From Virgibacillus proomii (GTDB lineage: Bacteria; Bacillota; Bacilli; Bacillales; Amphibacillaceae): a stretch of 64,000 bases of DNA. This document shows positions 41,646 to 51,918 of this stretch, piece after piece. Numbering within the stretch: the first letter of the stretch is position 1; every line of letters begins with the position of its first letter. The stretch is taken from the NCBI RefSeq assembly GCF_900162615.1, contig NZ_FUFN01000010.1, forward strand, positions 812,149 through 876,148, in the 5' to 3' direction. Under the pieces are notes generated by a model. The model was given only the letters and a program-made list of their open reading frames with translations, did no database searches and was not told where the DNA came from. The translations under genes and the position numbers were made by a program.

Positions 41646-43001
41646 ATGGCTATTAATTTAGCAAAAGAAAGCGTCAGAGAATATGAGGTTGAATCACTTA
41701 TTCATAAAGCCAAGCAGGCTCAACAAATATATGCTAGTTTTACCCAAGAACAAGTAGATGAGATTGTCAAATCTGTTGCGACAGTATTAACCGAAGCAGC
41801 AGAAGATTTAGCAATAAAAGCACATACAGAAACAGGATTCGGTAATGTAAAAGATAAAACAACGAAAAATCTATTTGCTAGTCAACAAGTTTATGAAAGT
41901 ATTAAAGATGAGCCGACGGTAGGGATTATTCATCGTGATGAAGTAAATAAAGTGATAGAAGTTGGAGTGCCAATGGGAGTAATTGCAGCACTTGTACCAG
42001 TAACCAATCCGACATCAACCGTTATTTTTAAAGCATTAATTGCATTAAAAACTAGAAATGCAATTGTTTTATCACCTCATCCAAATGCAGTGAATTGTAT
42101 TGTGGAAGCAGCACGCTTAGTTGAAGAAACAGCGGTAAATGCAGGCGCGCCAAGAGGACTAGTACAAGTGATTGAGACACCAACGTTAGAAGGAACGCAA
42201 GCATTAATGAAGCATGAGGATACGGCACTAATTTTAGCTACTGGTGGCGGGCAGATGGTAAAAGCTGCTTATTCTTCGGGCAATCCGGCAATTGGAGTTG
42301 GACCTGGTAATGGACCAGCTTTCATTGAGGAATCAGCGGATATAGAAGCTGCTATTGATAAAATTATTACTAGTAAAACGTTTGACAATGGTACTATTTG
42401 TGCTTCAGAACAGTCTATTGTGGTGGAGAAAAGCATAAAGGATCAAGTTGTGAATGAACTTAGAAAGCGCCGTGCTTACTTTATGAATAAAGAAGAGTCA
42501 GAGCAGGTTGCGAAGTTTATTATGCGAGAAAATGGCACGATGAACCCGCAAATAGTTGGAAAACCGGTAACTGAAGTTGCAAAGCTATGTGGCATTATTG
42601 TTCCTGCTGACACCACAGTTTTGATCTCTGAACAGACAACTATCGGTCATGATAATCCATATTCTCGTGAAAAGCTTACACCAATTTTAGCAATGTATAC
42701 AGTTAATGATTGGGATGAAGGAGTAACAACCTGTAATGCTATTTTAGAAAATGAGGGTGCAGGTCATACGGCTATTCTTCATACTAGTGATGATCAGCTA
42801 GTAGAAGATTTTGGATTGCGCACGAAAGCATCACGAATTTTAATAAATACCCCTGGAACATTTGGCGGAATCGGCTACTCAACTAACCTTGCTCCTTCAC
42901 TAACGTTAGGTTGTGGAGCAATTGGAGGAAGTAGCATTACTGATAATGTAAGTGTACGTCAATTAATGAACATTAATCGCATTGCTTATGATAAAGAATA
43001 A
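41646..43001 (+). CDS. CoA-acylating aldehyde dehydrogenase (EutE/PduP/AdhE-N type)
   Basis: A 451-residue enzyme that oxidises an aldehyde to an acyl-CoA. The catalytic Cys is C252 in NGTICASEQS, and GVPMGVIAALVPVTNPTSTVIFKALIALKTRNAIVLSPHP is the typical N-terminal signature. EutE, PduP and the N-terminal half of AdhE all match. No microcompartment targeting peptide or shell genes are seen. With a FucA-like aldolase nearby, lactaldehyde, acetaldehyde or glycolaldehyde are candidate substrates; sulfoacetaldehyde is another known substrate of the family. ATG 41646 follows AAAAGGGGATGG; ATG 41637 is within that site. Confidence 0.85.
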   Translation: MAINLAKESVREYEVESLIHKAKQAQQIYASFTQEQVDEIVKSVATVLTEAAEDLAIKAHTETGFGNVKDKTTKNLFASQQVYESIKDEPTVGIIHRDEVNKVIEVGVPMGVIAALVPVTNPTSTVIFKALIALKTRNAIVLSPHPNAVNCIVEAARLVEETAVNAGAPRGLVQVIETPTLEGTQALMKHEDTALILATGGGQMVKAAYSSGNPAIGVGPGNGPAFIEESADIEAAIDKIITSKTFDNGTICASEQSIVVEKSIKDQVVNELRKRRAYFMNKEESEQVAKFIMRENGTMNPQIVGKPVTEVAKLCGIIVPADTTVLISEQTTIGHDNPYSREKLTPILAMYTVNDWDEGVTTCNAILENEGAGHTAILHTSDDQLVEDFGLRTKASRILINTPGTFGGIGYSTNLAPSLTLGCGAIGGSSITDNVSVRQLMNINRIAYDKE

Positions 43002-43286
43002 CAAACATTAGGTTTCTCTATTTGGAGGCTAGAACCGATTCATTATTATGCAATACGTGTTTTAAAACTTTTACTGTCCTGTATCTAAATCGTGTTATAT
43101 TATCCATGGTTTAATAAAATCAACAAACTTTGTCTCTTTCTAATAGTAAACAAAAAGGATCTTTACGTCGAAGTGTAGAACCGTTTCTTTCAGAAGTTCG
43201 TAAAATAATAAGCAAGTTTTTCAAATAAAGGAAATAAGTCGACATATGAGCTGATGTTGACTGCTTTCCAAAAGAAGGACAGTTTA

Positions 43287-43449
43287 TTTATCCCGCATCT
43301 AAGGTGCCGTAAGACTCCCACTTCAAGAGCCTTGAGTTGATACAAAAGGGTCTAAGTGGGAGAAAACGGCATCTAAATACCCGATTCGTTCAAGCTAACA
43401 TTCAGTAGGAGATGGAAGAAAACTCCTACTGAATGAAGTTTCACTTTAT
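43287..43449 (+). repeat. Family A repeat, well preserved
   Basis: TTTATCCCGCATCTAAGG at the left and GAAGTTTCACTTTAT at the right. Stem 1 pairs GGTGCCGT with ACGGCATC and CTCCCACTT with AAGTGGGAG. Stem 2 is a perfect 13-bp CATTCAGTAGGAG/CTCCTACTGAATG. Useful as a reference copy. Confidence 0.85.
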
Positions 43450-43462
43450 TATCAGCCTGTTG

Positions 43463-43498
43463 GGCATGAGTTCAATATAGTAAGGACTCATGCCTTTT
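43463..43498 (+). terminator. Terminator-like hairpin
   Basis: GGCATGAG (43463-43470) pairs with CTCATGCC (43487-43494), followed by TTTT. It could end the aldehyde dehydrogenase transcript, 460 bases beyond its stop. Confidence 0.6.
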
Positions 43499-44072
43499 AG
43501 TAAATTAGACGTGTGTATTCTATAGGGAGAAAAATCTTGAACCACGAAAATAGCAGTTTTTAACAATAAGATAGACAAGGATTGGAAGCTAGAATCAGCA
43601 ACAAGTACAGGTCTTCGAGGAACATGCACTTCGGATAGACTAGTGACTTAGATTAGACTTCCATACAAGTTAAGGTCAATACTGCCAAATGGTACATCAA
43701 GTGAATAAAGCAAAGATATGGAGGGGAAGAAAGTGTACTTACTCTGAATCATGCTAGAACACAGTATAACCAGGCATGTGAATGTATCTGAGCTAGAAAT
43801 CAGCTGAAGCTATAGTACGAGCCACTTCTAGAAAAAGAAGATGCTACGTTAAAGGAAGAATCTAATGAGGCACAGGATTTGGGAATATCGTTATTTTATC
43901 ACACCAGATGATCTTCCGTTTGTACACGTTTAACCGTGCGCTTCTAGCTTTTGACTACGATAAGAAAGTTATTCAAGGCCGTAAAAAATTTAGCATTTCA
44001 GTAAAGGAAACTAGCAAGTCGCCTCCAACCGGGGCTTGGTGCTGGCCAATTTTTTTCTAATGTATATAGGTA
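43499..44072. other. Non-coding region with a family C fragment
   Basis: No gene was found. At about 43905-43965 GATCTTCCGTTTGTACACG...CCGTGCGCTTCTAGCTTTTG is the 3' half of family C. The rest shows short decayed ORFs only. Confidence 0.4.
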
Positions 44073-45120
44073 TTATTTATATACACCAAACGAAAATGTT
44101 GTTTGTTTTTGATAAGGTTCATGCGCTTTTAATACGACACTTGGGAACAATGATAATGTAAGGAAAGCCGGATGAGCTTGAGTTTTAAAACAGACACCAT
44201 ATTGTTTTGACTCTCCTTCTACAAGCTTCCATCCTTTTTCTAAGGAGTTACCTGTACACATAACAACCCTAGGCTGATTAGTTTTAATAGTCATAACACG
44301 TCTGCTTTTCTCCTCTTTTACAATTATTTTTTCCAGACTATTTTTAATTAAAAATAAAATAATGATCAAAACCAGATCCTACGATTCTGTTCTTATTTGA
44401 ATCGGGAAGCTATACCTTTATGTGTTTCTTTCCTTTCCTAAAGTCAAATGTAGTTCCTTCAACGCTAAGCAGTTTTCCAGTGGGCATTAGGTTTCATTGA
44501 GTTTCCCAAATCGGTTACTTTTAATAGTAACATGATGGTTTAAAATGGTGTCTTTTAAATTTCCGCTTAAATTGAAATAGGAATGGTTTGTTAAAGCTAA
44601 ACCAGTAGTTTGATCAGAAGTCGCCTTTAAGGGAAAAGTGTGATTCATTCAATAATAGACCGAAACTTTGTATATCTCCAGTTTGTAACTTATTCAATGC
44701 CTTTAAGGTTCGCTCGTCTTCATATACTACGTGTTTAATATCTTTTTATCGGTAATATCCTTACTAAGATGCTTGTGTTTTTCAAAAGTTGCAGGTGATA
44801 ATTCTTCAAGACTCTCACAATAGGAAGTACAGTTGCAAATATGCAAGCCCATTATATTTAGATCCTCAAGTGTACATTGCTTCTTCGTGTTAATAATAAT
44901 GCATCTGATGCTGATCAAGTTTCAAAGGTGCATATTCATATATTAACCGATGACTATTAAGGAGGATAGCATGGTCTTTTTTCCCTTATCAATTGAAATT
45001 GACCCATGATTCCACTATTTACACCGATATAGTCATTTTCCACTTTTTGTCCATTCTTGATCATATCCATTCTATCGATAGATAAGGTCATATAACCCTT
45101 TCCATAAACTCTGGTCAACA
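44073..45120 (-). pseudogene. Aldose 1-epimerase (galM-like), decayed
   Basis: The last 99 codons (44073-44369) read TNQPRVVMCTGNSLEKGW...CFKTQAHPAF...FPSVVLKAHEPYQKQTTFSF, the C-terminal part of galactose mutarotases. Near 44560-44650 another frame gives GLALTNHSYFNLSGNLKDTILNHHVTI, the family's central motif. Several frameshifts and stops lie between. The N-terminal part up to about 45120 is only weakly recognisable. It is inactive and may have belonged to the neighbouring sugar operon. Confidence 0.65.
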
Positions 45121-45329
45121 TTTCCATCGTGGCAGAAGAAAAAAGTCAAGATTTAGCAAATCTGGTCTTCAAGAGAGCAAATTTAGTTACATAGGTGATT
45201 TGTGAAATTTCGGTATAATCTCTAGTTATGTATCGTAAAAAGGGGAATATATTCAGTTATAATCGCAGAATTTTAATAGTCGAAATTGCCAAATACTAAA
45301 TTTTTAGTGCTGTTATTAACAAAACGTTT

Positions 45330-45347
45330 TGTTTAGTTTGTGTTTAG
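45330..45347 (+). promoter_or_regulatory. Direct repeats TGTTTAG, 11-bp pitch, upstream of the SARP regulator
   Basis: TGTTTAG at 45330-45336 and 45341-45347, start to start 11 bases, 63 bases before the regulator's ATG. SARP-type DNA-binding domains bind such heptamer repeats at one helix turn. The same motif and pitch occur before the pilus operon (47242-47259). Confidence 0.6.
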
Positions 45348-45409
45348 AGTATATTGTTAAGCTTTTTAACATCATGGTTCTTTTGAACTATTTCAAGGGG
45401 GAGTATTTC

Positions 45410-46546
45410 ATGAGAGCGATTCTTGTTGATGATGATCGGCTTACATTGGAGTATTTAGCACAACAAATTTTAAAAATTGGGGGCATTACCATTATAGGGA
45501 AATACACAAATCCTACAGAAGCAAAAGAAAAAATCATTCAACAAGACGTAGATGTTGTATTTTTAGATATTCAATTACCAAAAGTCAATGGATTAAGGTT
45601 AGCTGAAAAAATACTTAAGCAAAACCCGGAAGTCAATATTGTTTTTGTAACCGGGTATGACAAATATGCAGCGAAGGCATTTGAAATAAACGCTATAGAT
45701 TATTTAGTAAAGCCAATCTCTATGAACCGACTAAAAGATACAGTACAACGAATAAAAAAATATGGTAATACAATATCAGCAACTAATGAGAAAACGCCTC
45801 CACTTTATATTAATGTATTAGGACCCTTTTCAATAGAGAAAGTAAAAGGAAAAGCTGAATTTATTTCTTGGAGAACTAAAAAAGCATTTGAGTTATTTTT
45901 ATATTTACTTCGTTACAGAGACAAAATGGTGAGAAAATCATTTTTAATTGAACTATTATGGTCAGATATTGAGCTGGAACGGGCAAATGATCTATTGTAT
46001 ACCACTATCTATTATGTACGTAAAACATTAAGACCATTTTATAAAAACATACATATTCAAAATGCATTGGATGGATATGTACTAAGAACAAGAAATGTTA
46101 TGGTTGATTTTGAAGAATGGAAAAATAACGTTCATTCATTACCTGAATTGACAGAGCAATCGATAGATAAATATTTGGACGTTATGTCTAAATATAAAGG
46201 TGCATATTTACAAGGTTTTGATTTTTGGTGGGCAGAAGCAGAGCGTCATAATTGGGAACAAGTTTGGTTATCAAAAGCATTGGAAATTGCAGAATTCTAT
46301 TATTTTCATAATTATTTTATGGAAGCGAAAAAGTGGTACCGAAAGATATGCGAATTTTTACCTGAAACGGAAGAAGCTCATTTCGCATTAATGAAGATTT
46401 ATGATGTTGAAGACAGTCCAAGTTTAGTTAAACAACAGTATCAAGCATTAAAATCATTTTTAGAGGAGGAAATAGGAGTTTCCCCTTGCAATAAGATATT
46501 AGAATGGTATAGATCTTGGGAAAACAAGATAGTACTTCATAAATGA
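45410..46546 (+). CDS. Response regulator with SARP/BTAD output
   Basis: A 378-residue protein. Residues 1-120 form a receiver domain with phosphoacceptor D53 (VVFLDIQ), T81 and K101 (YLVKPIS). Residues 130-230 form an OmpR-like/SARP DNA-binding domain (INVLGPFSIEKVKGKAEFISWRTKKAFELFLYLLRYRDKMVRKSFLIELLW), followed by a bacterial transcriptional activation domain (DVMSKYKGAYLQGFDFWWAEAERHNWEQVWLSKALEIAEFYY). ATG 45410 follows AAGGGGGAG. No sensor kinase gene is adjacent. It most likely activates the pilus operon downstream and itself, as shared repeats suggest. Confidence 0.87.
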   Translation: MRAILVDDDRLTLEYLAQQILKIGGITIIGKYTNPTEAKEKIIQQDVDVVFLDIQLPKVNGLRLAEKILKQNPEVNIVFVTGYDKYAAKAFEINAIDYLVKPISMNRLKDTVQRIKKYGNTISATNEKTPPLYINVLGPFSIEKVKGKAEFISWRTKKAFELFLYLLRYRDKMVRKSFLIELLWSDIELERANDLLYTTIYYVRKTLRPFYKNIHIQNALDGYVLRTRNVMVDFEEWKNNVHSLPELTEQSIDKYLDVMSKYKGAYLQGFDFWWAEAERHNWEQVWLSKALEIAEFYYFHNYFMEAKKWYRKICEFLPETEEAHFALMKIYDVEDSPSLVKQQYQALKSFLEEEIGVSPCNKILEWYRSWENKIVLHK

Positions 46547-46760
46547 GCTTATGAGTGGTATGGGTTAAAACAACGGAGATCGACTAAGATGCAATTCCCT
46601 TGAAAAATTGCGACATATCAAAGTCACTATTTTTATATCCATTTATATGTCAACACATATCCTATTCATCGAAATTCTAGGCGGGGAGATAAGTTATATA
46701 CCATAATACGTTCAATTTTAAATTTACGGGACTGTATAAACATCCTCTTAGATAGATAAA

Positions 46761-46818
46761 GAAGCACTTTTTTCATGGGTTTCAATTGAAGTTTCATGAA
46801 GAAAGAAGTGCTTCTTTT
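46761..46818 (+). terminator. Long terminator after the SARP regulator
   Basis: GAAGCACTT (46761-46769) pairs with AAGTGCTTC (46806-46814), extended by the inner CATG-containing arms, followed by TTTTA. It separates regulator and pilus transcripts. Confidence 0.8.
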
Positions 46819-46859
46819 ATTATCTAAAAACGACACCTCGATTTATAGGATGGATATTT

Positions 46860-47215
46860 TGAAAGTAGCTTTAGCTCATACGCTAGAGCTACTAACTTCG
46901 CTCTCCTTCCTACGATAAGTTAATATTGGCTCCTCACATCACTATTGAACATGACAGATGCCGTAAAGTTCCTGCTTCAAAGAATTAAAGAGAACACGAA
47001 GATGTTTAAAGTAGAAAATAACGTCACTTAGTTCAGGCGATGGGACCTTAAGGAAAGCTGCGAAACGACCACACTGCACATAAAAATGCGGGGTTTTCTC
47101 TCGAAGGACAAGAGAATGGCACTCATAAAATTGGTTTCTTTTTACAAGATGTTGTGGAATTACCTTTGTTCACTTCCAAGAGAAAACACTCTACGAATAA
47201 AGTTTTATGTTGTTA
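46860..47215 (+). repeat. Worn family A/C repeat remains
   Basis: Recognisable pieces: ACGCTAGAGCTACTAACTTCGCTC (C-associated), GATGCCGTAAAGTTCCTGCTTCAA with AAAGTAGAAAATAACGTCACT (stem 1 of A), the GGCGATGGGACC...AAGGAAAGCTGCG module, and TACGAATAAAGTTTTATG (3' end). It forms most of the 500-base non-coding space upstream of the pilus promoter. Confidence 0.45.
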
Positions 47216-47232
47216 AACAAGTGCTTGTTCTA

Positions 47233-47278
47233 TGTTAGTAATGTTTAGCAGTTGTTTAGTTCAGATGTTTAATATATT
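47233..47278 (+). promoter_or_regulatory. TGTTTAG repeats and -10 of the pilus operon
   Basis: TGTTAG (47233), TGTTTAG (47242-47248), TGTTTAG (47253-47259) and TGTTTAA (47266-47272) are followed by a TATATT -10-like hexamer. There is no good -35, as expected for an activator-dependent promoter. The central pair has the same 11-bp pitch as the pair before the SARP regulator. Confidence 0.6.
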
Positions 47279-47320
47279 AGATGTAATTTATTGTAAGGAA
47301 GAGGGGAGGGAGAAAGATTG

Positions 47321-50020
47321 ATGACAAACAAGAGGTGGAAAACAACAGCATTACTTTTAATGATTCTTTTACTAATATTACAAGGGTTTACACCAACAGT
47401 GTTTGCAACTGAGTTAGATAACAAACCCAACTTAAATATTCAAACAAATTCGGATGCAACTACCGACAAAGTAGTTGTCCAGGTTCAATTAGAAGGGGAT
47501 CAATTTGATTTTATTGAAATTAAACTTCCAAAAGGCACTTCTTATAATGAGGAAAAGACAAAGTCTGTACAGCAACAAGGAGTTATTTTGGACTACAATG
47601 CAAAAAAGCATGTAATAACGCTAAATTGGCAAGCACATGTCACGGACCAACAAGCTGCATTTGTATTAACGAATTTAAAACAATCCGATAACTCTTTAGC
47701 TATTACTGGAAAGACAGACGGGGATGTAGTGTTTGAGAAAGAATATTCATTTCAAGTAAAACAGATATCTGATCGCACAAATCAGCAAAAGGATTCTCCA
47801 AAAAACGAATTAGGAAAAGAAGAAAAAGATAAAAAACCTGACAAAAAAATCAAAAAAGAGGTTGCAAAAACAGCAACAATAACTCCATCAGTAAAGAATA
47901 AACCAACACCTAAGCCAAAAAAGTCTCAGGGACAGGAACATAACAATTCATTGCCTATTACATCTCCAAAGAACATTGCAAAAGTAAATACAAATTGGCC
48001 AAATCCGGGGTCATTAAAATTAACAAAAGAGGCTACTCCAACTGGCAAGTATGGGGAATGGGAGATAGAATTAACTGCTCAAGGAAAAAAATTAAAACAA
48101 AAGTCAGATGTTGTGCTAGTGTTTGATCGCTCCAATACGATGGAAGGAAGGAGACTTTATAAAGCAAAACAGGCTGCACAAAAATTTGTTGATCATTTAT
48201 TAACGGAAGATTCAACAACAAGAATTGCATTAGTTCCGTTTGGCACTTATGCAGATAAACATACAGACTTTACAGACTATAGTGGTAAACGGAAACTAAA
48301 ACGAGATATTCATTCAATTTATGTAACAGGTGAAGATGATGGAGCCACCAATATCCAAGCAGGACTTCATAAAGCTAAACAACTACTTAATAAAAGCGTT
48401 GCAGATTACAAAACAATTGTCTTATTAAGTGATGGAGACCCTACCTTTAGTTTTAGAGCTAAAAAAGCAACGCCATATATGTGGTCAGGGAGTAAGTATA
48501 ATTTCATTCTTTCAGATTTTGATTATGCTGAGCCGATTGGTACTGGAGGCTCTTATTACTTAGAAGGGGATAGATATAGGGTCAACGGATTCAAAGTAAA
48601 GACAAACGGAATTGCGACAATGTCCGAAGCAGCTCATATTATAAATTCTGGTATCGATATTTATTCTATCGGATTAGATGTTGCCAGATACGAAGAAGCT
48701 ATTTATGTATTAAAAAATAGTCAAAACAGAGGCTATTATGAGGGCAGTGGAGATGAATTAAAACAGATTTTTACTGAAATTGGTACAGGTCTGTTAAATC
48801 ATGCGGCACATGATGCCATTGTTACAGATCCTCTGGGAGAAATGTTTAATCTTGTAGAAGATGGAAGCTATAACGGGCAACAATTTACGGTAAGTCATGG
48901 AAACATAAAATGGAATGATCGTACGGAAACATTTACATGGAATATTGGCAGTATCAAGGAAAACGAATGTTATACATTAAAATACAAGATAAATATGGAT
49001 TGGGATAAACATCCAAAAGGAAATGAATTATACCCAACGAATGGTGAGACACCATTAAACTATAAAGATCCAAATGGTCATTCACAAACGAAATTATTCC
49101 CCATTCCTAAAGTAGGAATTGATAAAGGAAAAATTGTTAAAAAAGGATATCGTGTGAATTTAGACGGTAAGCCTGTGGATAAAAACGGTAATGTCGTTTC
49201 TGCTCCATCTCAAGCAGAGCAGTTTTATAAGACGTTTCATAAAGAAAAGAATCAAGAAGAATTGAAATTTTATGAGTCTTATGATGTTTTTGCGGAGGAT
49301 GTTAAAGATTACACCTTATATGTAGGTAAAAATCCTACAAAGGTTAAGCTGAAACCAGATAAAGCAACAGAAACGGTATGGTTCGGTTATATCAAAACGT
49401 CTGATTTGATTGCTGGGAATGTGACAGCTATCTATGTGGATGAAGCTGGAAATGAGATAGCGGAAAGGGAAGTATTTACAGGGAAAGTTGGTGACACCTA
49501 TATAACCAAGGAAAAGGATATTCCTGGTTATGAATTTGTCAAAGTAGATGAAAAAGGGGCATCAGCAACTGGAGAGTTCAAAAAAGAACCGCAGATTGTT
49601 CGTTATATTTACAAGAAAAAATTAGGTACATTAACAGTAATAAAAGTTGGTGAACAAAACAAACCGCTAAAAGGTGCAACATTTGTATTAAAAGATAAAG
49701 ATGGAAATGTAGTTGAGACTGCTGAAACGGGCGATGATGGAAAAATCACTTTTGAAAACTTAGAGTGGGGTAACTATCAGCTTGAAGAAACAAAAGCCCC
49801 GGAAGACTATCGTTTATTAAAGAAGCCAATTGATGTGCAAATTAAAGCAGATCAGTTAAATGTAGAACGTAAAATTAAAAACAGTAAATCTGGCTGGAGC
49901 TTGCCAGATACTGGTGGAATAGGTACGATTCTCTTTTATTTATTAGGAGCTATGTTAATGATTGGAGCATGGTTACTTTTCATAAAGAAAAAGCAGTCCA
50001 ATGCTTCAGCAGACAAATAA
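47321..50020 (+). CDS. VWA-domain LPXTG surface protein, probable pilus tip adhesin
   Basis: An 899-residue wall-anchored protein. It has a signal peptide (to about VFAT, residue 29), a Lys/Pro-rich linker (about 155-220), and a von Willebrand A domain from about 240 with a MIDAS motif DRSNT at D269 and LLSDGDP near 372. Later come a MucBP-like part (VTAIYVDEAGNEIAEREVFTGKVGDTY) and a Cna-B/SpaA repeat (LTVIKVGEQNKPLKGATFVLKDKDG...YQLEETKAPEDYRLL). The sorting signal LPDTGG, a hydrophobic helix and KKKQ close it. VWA adhesins sit at the tip of sortase pili (RrgA, SpaC-like). GAGGGGAGGG precedes ATG 47321. Confidence 0.9.
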   Translation: MTNKRWKTTALLLMILLLILQGFTPTVFATELDNKPNLNIQTNSDATTDKVVVQVQLEGDQFDFIEIKLPKGTSYNEEKTKSVQQQGVILDYNAKKHVITLNWQAHVTDQQAAFVLTNLKQSDNSLAITGKTDGDVVFEKEYSFQVKQISDRTNQQKDSPKNELGKEEKDKKPDKKIKKEVAKTATITPSVKNKPTPKPKKSQGQEHNNSLPITSPKNIAKVNTNWPNPGSLKLTKEATPTGKYGEWEIELTAQGKKLKQKSDVVLVFDRSNTMEGRRLYKAKQAAQKFVDHLLTEDSTTRIALVPFGTYADKHTDFTDYSGKRKLKRDIHSIYVTGEDDGATNIQAGLHKAKQLLNKSVADYKTIVLLSDGDPTFSFRAKKATPYMWSGSKYNFILSDFDYAEPIGTGGSYYLEGDRYRVNGFKVKTNGIATMSEAAHIINSGIDIYSIGLDVARYEEAIYVLKNSQNRGYYEGSGDELKQIFTEIGTGLLNHAAHDAIVTDPLGEMFNLVEDGSYNGQQFTVSHGNIKWNDRTETFTWNIGSIKENECYTLKYKINMDWDKHPKGNELYPTNGETPLNYKDPNGHSQTKLFPIPKVGIDKGKIVKKGYRVNLDGKPVDKNGNVVSAPSQAEQFYKTFHKEKNQEELKFYESYDVFAEDVKDYTLYVGKNPTKVKLKPDKATETVWFGYIKTSDLIAGNVTAIYVDEAGNEIAEREVFTGKVGDTYITKEKDIPGYEFVKVDEKGASATGEFKKEPQIVRYIYKKKLGTLTVIKVGEQNKPLKGATFVLKDKDGNVVETAETGDDGKITFENLEWGNYQLEETKAPEDYRLLKKPIDVQIKADQLNVERKIKNSKSGWSLPDTGGIGTILFYLLGAMLMIGAWLLFIKKKQSNASADK

Positions 50021-50115
50021 ATAGTAATGTTCTTTTAAGGTGGTGATGGCCAAACAGGGGGAAAACATAGAATTCTAAGATGTTAAATAAAAAAATTAAT
50101 GAGAGGAGAAAGAAG

Positions 50116-51903
50116 ATGAACGTGTCAAAGAAAAAAACGTTAAATTTTGCTTTAATCGTTTCTTTAATATTATCCCTACTTCTTCCACAAATAGCTTTTG
50201 CTAAGGAAGTAAGGGGGAATGAAAGTAACCCGACATTAACAATTCATAAATTTGAACAGGAAACTGGTACTAAACCGGGAGAAGAAGGAACGGGTTTACC
50301 TGGACAAACTGCAAAAGGAAAACCGGTAGATGGAGTCATGTTTACTTTAAAACAAACTCATAAATATGATTCAAATGGTGGAGAAAATGGCGAAGGATCA
50401 TGGGAACCAATTACTAACGGAAAGACAATCCATAAAGAAACTGTAAAAGGAAAAGTAGTCTTTACAAAAGCAGATGGATTGGAGTTAGGTCGTTATCAAG
50501 TTACAGAAACAGATGGACCAGCACATGTCATCTTAAATCCAGAACCATTTTATGTTGATGTTCCAATGACAAGTAAAGATGGTACTACTTTAAACTATGA
50601 TGTTCATGTGTATCCAAAAAACGAAACGGTTCGCTCAGCTGTAGAGTTAGTGAAAAAGGATGAAGATGGAAACGCATTACCAGGAGCAGTATTTAAATTA
50701 TTTAATGAAGATGGTACATCAGCGAAGGGGAAAAATGGTGAAATCGGTGAGCTAACTACTGGACAAGATGGAAAAATTAAAGTAGATGGACTAGGTCAAG
50801 GAAAGTATTACTTCCAAGAAATTAAAGCACCTGAAGGTTATGCTCTAAATACAACAAAAATCCCATTTGAAGTGAAAAAATCCGGGAAAAATCAACAAGA
50901 TGTTGTTGTAGAGTGGACTCCAGTGAAGGGATTTGTCAACAAAAAAGGAGAGGTTATCAACTACATTACTCCTAAAATCGATAAGGATGCAGAAGGAAAA
51001 AAACATATTTATATGGACCGCGACAAGGAATATAAATATAACCTATCCATTCAAACACCAAAAGATATAAACACATATAAAAGGATTGGTGTAACAGATA
51101 CACTTGATGAACGTCTAAGTTTTGTCAACGATGGCAGCATTGCTGACGGATGGACAGTTGAAGGAACAGATAAGTCTAATATTATCTTTAAACAAAATGG
51201 TCAAACCTTAAGTTGGGAAGTAAAAGACCTAAGTCAATTAAAACCGGGACAAGAGATTAAAATTACCTTTACTGCAAAAATTAAACCAGATGCTGAATTA
51301 AAAGATGGAGAAATTGGTATTGATAACACAGCAAAACTCCACTTTGATAATAACAAAGGTTCGTTCACTGTACCGGAAAAACCAGCTAAACCAGAAGAAC
51401 CATCCGTTGTAACTCCAACTGAAGGTGGATTAAAGGTGATTAAAGTAGACGCTTCTGACAATGCAATGGAATTAGAAGGTGCTGAATTTAAGTTAACGGA
51501 TATGAAAGGTCATGTCATCGATACAAGCAATTCTGGAAATGTTGTAAAGGTAAATGGAAAGGCTTTTAATGGCAAGCTAGAAAATTTAACAACAGATAAA
51601 AAAGGTAAATTCTCTATTACTGGGCTTACACCAGGAAAGTATCAATTACATGAAACAAAAGCACCTACGTATACCGATGATGGAGGTAATAAAAAATCAT
51701 ATCGTTTACTATCCAAACCTGTAGAAGTCAAGGTAGAAAACGACAAAGTTTTAGAATATAAAATCGAGAACTCCAAATCCGCTTGGGAACTACCGACAAC
51801 AGGCGGAATCGGTACCATTCTATTTACACTTATTGGTCTAACGCTTATGGCAGTAGCAACAGCACTGTACTTTCGTCGTAAAAAGCAAGCTACAGTACAA
51901 TAA
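50116..51903 (+). CDS. SpaA-type backbone pilin
   Basis: A 595-residue major pilin. It has a signal peptide (cleavage after IAFA, about residue 29), a pilin motif HVYPKN whose K168 should be the inter-subunit linkage, and E-box-like motifs (YQVTETDGPA, YYFQEIKAPEGYAL, YQLHETKAP) of intramolecular isopeptide domains. A Cna-B domain precedes the sorting signal LPTTGG, a membrane helix and RRKK. ATG 50116 follows GAGAGGAGAAAG. Class C sortases downstream polymerise it. A terminator-like hairpin after the stop should keep pilin above sortase levels. Confidence 0.92.
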   Translation: MNVSKKKTLNFALIVSLILSLLLPQIAFAKEVRGNESNPTLTIHKFEQETGTKPGEEGTGLPGQTAKGKPVDGVMFTLKQTHKYDSNGGENGEGSWEPITNGKTIHKETVKGKVVFTKADGLELGRYQVTETDGPAHVILNPEPFYVDVPMTSKDGTTLNYDVHVYPKNETVRSAVELVKKDEDGNALPGAVFKLFNEDGTSAKGKNGEIGELTTGQDGKIKVDGLGQGKYYFQEIKAPEGYALNTTKIPFEVKKSGKNQQDVVVEWTPVKGFVNKKGEVINYITPKIDKDAEGKKHIYMDRDKEYKYNLSIQTPKDINTYKRIGVTDTLDERLSFVNDGSIADGWTVEGTDKSNIIFKQNGQTLSWEVKDLSQLKPGQEIKITFTAKIKPDAELKDGEIGIDNTAKLHFDNNKGSFTVPEKPAKPEEPSVVTPTEGGLKVIKVDASDNAMELEGAEFKLTDMKGHVIDTSNSGNVVKVNGKAFNGKLENLTTDKKGKFSITGLTPGKYQLHETKAPTYTDDGGNKKSYRLLSKPVEVKVENDKVLEYKIENSKSAWELPTTGGIGTILFTLIGLTLMAVATALYFRRKKQATVQ

Positions 51904-51918
51904 ACAGTAAATTACGGT

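Noticed and set aside
43441..43629. Leftward 62-codon ORF
   Set aside because: Begins in decayed DNA, overlaps a terminator-like hairpin and ends in the right edge of a family A repeat.
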